Source of the DNA: Citrifermentans bremense | GTDB lineage: Bacteria > Desulfobacterota > Desulfuromonadia > Geobacterales > Geobacteraceae | Direction: 5' to 3' | Assembly: GCF_014218275.1 (NCBI RefSeq) | Contig: NZ_AP023213.1 | Location: 2,520,001 to 2,584,000 of the forward strand | DNA length: 64,000 nt | Shown: positions 61,333-64,000 of the stretch, in pieces | Position numbering within the stretch: the stretch's first letter is position 1 | Layout of the letters: the number at the start of each line of letters is the position of its first letter | Position numbers and translations under genes: made by a program | Notes under the pieces: model-generated | The model's input: the letters and a program-made list of their open reading frames with translations, nothing else | What the model was told of the DNA's origin: nothing | The model's database searches: none

Positions 61333-62178
61333 ATGCTCAAACGACACCTCTAATTTTTCCTCTCCCTCCCCTTCCTCATCGTCTCCCTCTCAGGGTGCGC
61401 CATCACCCAGGCCATCCGGGTAGAGGACCGCGAGCGGATCGAGGTGAAGTCCATGATCGAGGAGCTTTCAGGGACAAGGCTCGTCTTTCTGGGGGAGCGG
61501 CACGACGCCACAGCGCATCACGAGCTGCAGCTCGAAGTCCTGAAGGGGCTCAAGGCGCAGGGGAAACAGCTCGCCATCGCGATGGAGATGTTCGAGGAGA
61601 CGACGCAACCAGCCCTCGACGCCTGGAGCGCCGGGAAAGTGCCGGAGGACGCCTTCAGGAAGGTGTACGAGTGGAGCTGGCGCTTCATCCCGTGGGAGAT
61701 GTACCGCGACCTGCTGCTCTTTGCGCGCGACAACCACGTCCCCGTCGTTGCCATCAACGCGCCGAGGGACGTGGTGCAGGCTGTCGGCAAGAACGGGTTC
61801 ACATCGCTCACCGACGCAGAGCTCGCCAAGCTCCCCACCGGCATCGACGCGAAGGCAAGCGACGAGTACCTGCTCTCGATGCGGTCCAGCATCCCAAGCC
61901 ACGGTAAAAAGGGCGAAGCGCTCAGGAACCTGGCCGAGGCGCAGCTGTTAAGGAACAAGGTGATGGCCAGGAAAGTCGAGGATTATCTGCAGCTTCATCC
62001 CGGCACTACTGTGGTAGTCATCGCGGGAGGGGGGCACGCCAGGGGTACCGGGGGGATTGCCGCGGAACTCGGGAATGGGATCTCTTACAAGATCGTCCTC
62101 CCCCCCATTCCGCCGCTTGGGGAGAAAACCGTCACCGGCGCGGACGCCGATTACCTGCTGGTGGAGTCGCCTCTCTAG
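61333..62178 (+). pseudogene. ChaN-like lipoprotein gene with a stop codon in the signal peptide
   Basis: ChaN-type proteins are outer-membrane lipoproteins that bind heme. From the ATG at 61333 the frame reads MLKRHL, then TAA (61351-61353), then FFLSLPFLIVSLSGCAITQ, a hydrophobic signal with lipobox LSGC, and continues unbroken to 62178. The mature domain has LVFLGERHDATAHHELQLEVL, AIAMEMFEETTQPALDAW and VVVIAGGGHARGTGG. No ATG, GTG or TTG lies between the TAA and the lipobox. The first usable start, a GTG at 61444, would give a 244-residue protein without export signal. Likely a recent nonsense change or sequencing error. Confidence 0.78.
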
Positions 62179-62453
62179 CGCTCCGGCAGAGCCTGGTCCA
62201 GCGAGTAAAGCCAGGCGAGGAGCTCAGCCACCGCCTGGTACAACTCCGGGGGGATCTCGCTGTCCAGGTCGACCTGCATCAAAAGGTTCAAAAGCTCGGG
62301 CGACTGGTGCACGTAGACCCCGTGCTCCTGGGCCAGCGAGAGTATCGCTTCGGCGGTGACACCGGTTCCCTTGGCGACGACCCTTGGCGCGCCGTCTTCG
62401 CCGCTGTAGGCCATGGCCACCGCTCGCTTCATTTCGCTCGCGTCCTTACTCAT
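62175..62453 (-). CDS. FlhB-like C-terminal domain protein
   Basis: A 92-residue protein equal to the cytoplasmic tail domain of FlhB/YscU export proteins: KRAVAMAYSGEDGAPRVVAKGTGVTAEAILSLAQEHGVYVHQSPELLNLL, without membrane helices. The autocleavage motif NPTH is replaced by YSGEDGAP. Such free-standing FlhB-tail proteins often lie next to a FliK-like gene and may affect hook-length or export switching. Its start overlaps the FliK-like gene by eight bases. Confidence 0.88.
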   Translation of the reverse strand: MSKDASEMKRAVAMAYSGEDGAPRVVAKGTGVTAEAILSLAQEHGVYVHQSPELLNLLMQVDLDSEIPPELYQAVAELLAWLYSLDQALPER

Positions 62454-63450
62454 CTTTTGCCGCCAGCCTGGTCAGGTGCAGTCCGCACGACTCAAGCGCC
62501 GCACGCAGTTCCGCACCCTCGTTTCGCATCAGCTCCGAGGAGCCGGGCCTGTTGCAGACGCAATCGACGGAGAGGCCTTCGGCCGAGAAACGAAGCGTCG
62601 CCTTCACCCCGCCAAGCCGCGGCAGGTCGAGCGACAGGGTAGCCTCGATACCCTGCTCCCACCTCTCTTCGTCCCCCTCGCGGATGGCCAGTTCCATGTC
62701 CTGGCCGGGCCAGGCCTCGCCGCGCCAGGCAAGCACCCCCGAGTTCAAAAGCTGCAGTTGCTCTTTGATAAGCGGCAGCGTCCTGCTGTCGGCAAAGTCG
62801 GCCGCAGCGCTCTCTTTCCCGTCCCCCTCGCCTCCCTCCCCCTCTGCGGCACGGGAGAGTTTGCCCTGCGGCTCCTTCAGGAGTTCCTTGAGCTGCAGAG
62901 CTCCGCCGGCCCACTGGGCCAGGTGGGACTCGTAGAAAAGACCTGACTGGGTCAGTGCGCTCTTCAGTCTGTCGGCCAGGTGCGCCGATGCCTGTTCCGG
63001 GAATTCCAGCAGCGGTTCCTGGGGGGGGAGCGGCTGCGCGTTCTTGACCACGTCGGCGAGCCACTTTCCCATCGAGCTCAGCTTCACCGACTCACCCACC
63101 TCCGGGCGCAGCACCTGGAAGGTGACGCGCGGGTCGGCGGTGAGGAAGGTCATCTCCAGGGTCTCCCCTGGCGCCACGTTCATGGGGATCTCGAGGTGGT
63201 ACAGTTCGCCCGCCACCCGCGCGATGTAGAGGCTGTTAGGGAGGTTGGAGATGATCTCGGCCTTCACCTGCTGGCCCGGATTCAGCTGCAGCTGCTGGCT
63301 TGCCCGGTGCTGGGCCTCCACGACGGGGGTGACTGCGGCCTTGGCCAGGATAGGCAAAACCTGTTTTTGGCTTTCGTCGTTGATGAACATGTCCGGATCC
63401 TGTGGTGCTGGCGTCGCTATCTGGTCCGCGCGGGAAAAGGAGCCAACCAT
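62446..63450 (-). CDS. FliK-like flagellar hook-length control protein
   Basis: A 334-residue protein. The N-terminal half contains a small beta domain (about 55-115; LQLNPGQQVKAEIISNLPNSLYIARVAGE). The C-terminal 100 residues resemble the FliK Flg_hook domain: MELAIREGDEERWEQGIEATLSLDLPRLGGVKATLRFSAEGLSVDCV, then LMRNEGAELRAALESCGLHL. Coupling with the FlhB-tail gene supports a role in flagellar export control. No other flagellar genes are in the window. Confidence 0.82.
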   Translation of the reverse strand: MVGSFSRADQIATPAPQDPDMFINDESQKQVLPILAKAAVTPVVEAQHRASQQLQLNPGQQVKAEIISNLPNSLYIARVAGELYHLEIPMNVAPGETLEMTFLTADPRVTFQVLRPEVGESVKLSSMGKWLADVVKNAQPLPPQEPLLEFPEQASAHLADRLKSALTQSGLFYESHLAQWAGGALQLKELLKEPQGKLSRAAEGEGGEGDGKESAAADFADSRTLPLIKEQLQLLNSGVLAWRGEAWPGQDMELAIREGDEERWEQGIEATLSLDLPRLGGVKATLRFSAEGLSVDCVCNRPGSSELMRNEGAELRAALESCGLHLTRLAAKDE

Positions 63451-63654
63451 CTGAGACGGGCGTGAAAGTCATGGCGCAAGCGGCTTTCCCGATTCATAGC
63501 ACACTCTGCGGCCAATTAGTAGTGTAGAAATCCTATCTGCTGCGCCGCGGTTTCATCTCCTATTTTTTGCTGTAAGCTGCTAAACATATCTTGATCCGCA
63601 GCCGATAAGGAAGTAACGGTCAAATTTCACCTGTACTTCAGAGGCAGGTCACCG

Positions 63655-64000
63655 ATGAAACACGAACTGCGTATCCTGATAGTGGACGACTCCGCCGAAG
63701 ATGCCGCACTCATAGTGCGCCAGATACAGCGGGAATTCTCTGTAAGCTACGAGCGGGTTGAGACGCCTGAAGAGATGCAGGCAGCACTGGAGAACGGGGG
63801 ATGGCAAATCGTCATCTCTGACTACGTCATGCCGAAGTTCAGCGGGCTTGCGGCGCTGAAGCTCCTTCACGACCAGGGCATGGACCTCCCTTTCATCATG
63901 GTCTCCGGGCAGATGGGCGAGGACGCAGCCGTAGAGGCGATGCGCGCCGGCGCTCACGACTACCTGCTGAAGGACAGGCTCTCCAGGCTGACACCAGCCA
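63655..64000 (+). CDS. response regulator, N-terminal receiver (cut by the window edge)
   Basis: Starts MKHELRILIVDDSAEDAALI at an ATG with GAGGCAGG upstream, and is open to the right edge (115 residues). Phospho-Asp lies in VISDYVMPKFSGLAAL, the Ser position in FIMVSGQMGEDAAVEAM, and Lys in DYLLKDRLSRLTPA. The receiver closely resembles the one starting at 51992, so the full protein may also carry PAS and output domains. The 170 bases upstream hold no other gene. Confidence 0.9.
   Translation, partial: MKHELRILIVDDSAEDAALIVRQIQREFSVSYERVETPEEMQAALENGGWQIVISDYVMPKFSGLAALKLLHDQGMDLPFIMVSGQMGEDAAVEAMRAGAHDYLLKDRLSRLTPA

Overview
The window looks like a chromosomal segment of a GC-rich deltaproteobacterium (Desulfobacterota) of the Geobacter / Citrifermentans / Geomonas type. 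The pointers are a geopeptide-type RiPP precursor with its radical SAM/SPASM maturase, a GEMM-type cyclic dinucleotide riboswitch, a selenocysteine rhodanese, and many sensory genes with REC, PAS, HAMP and SpoIIE domains. I infer this from gene content and motifs; no search was run. There is no sign of phage, insertion sequence, integrase or CRISPR array.

Layout. 1-2417: end of tpiA, secG, a tandem pair of identical tRNA-Leu(GAG) units, a ferritin-like gene with a strong promoter and an operator-like element, and tRNA-Leu(CAG). 2462-7140 (minus): an arsenic operon in the order arsR, acr3, arsC, DUF2703, arsP-type permease, CDF-type transporter and two small thioredoxin-like proteins. 7258-11186 (minus): a secreted protein and the assimilatory sulfate genes cysH-cysD-cysN. 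11478-15014: a MATE exporter, a three-domain rhodanese selenoprotein with a SECIS hairpin, and a small gene of unknown function behind a GEMM riboswitch with its own terminator. 15113-18294: marR-FUSC exporter and an SDR. 18317-29563: an unknown gene, mlaA with a secreted alpha/beta hydrolase, a TAXI binding protein, then a TetR-controlled RND efflux operon with two tiny membrane proteins at its ends.

29746-35210: universal stress protein, nitroreductase, GNAT, small secreted proteins, an M23 peptidase and wecB. 35501-43214: one chemosensory operon (REC-CheR-TPR, CheW, MCP, CheA-REC, CheB, CheY). 43401-51087: the geopeptide neighbourhood. It holds a small gene behind a sigma-54-like promoter framed by a long inverted repeat, then on minus a TonB receptor, a frameshifted ABC-type binding protein and a histidine kinase, then on plus the precursor peptide and maturase, and on minus an NtrC-type regulator. 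51290-64000: HD-domain and RsbU-like signalling proteins, a DRTGG ATPase, DksA-like and zinc-ribbon proteins, rimI-pyrK-pyrD-kamA-like, purM-purN, a ChaN-like lipoprotein gene with a stop codon in its signal peptide, FlhB-tail and FliK-like genes, and the start of another response regulator.

Working together: the arsenic operon reduces arsenate (ArsC) and exports arsenite (Acr3) under ArsR control. The cys genes make and reduce APS. The chemosensory genes form a complete receptor-kinase-adaptation pathway. The TonB receptor, binding protein, kinase and NtrC regulator around the geopeptide genes suggest sensing or uptake tied to the modified peptide, which is inference. Most notable for follow-up are the geopeptide locus, the in-frame UGA rhodanese, the riboswitch-controlled orphan gene, the Cys-rich tail behind an amber stop in the arsenic operon, and the inverted repeat that could hide a ribosome binding site from read-through transcripts.
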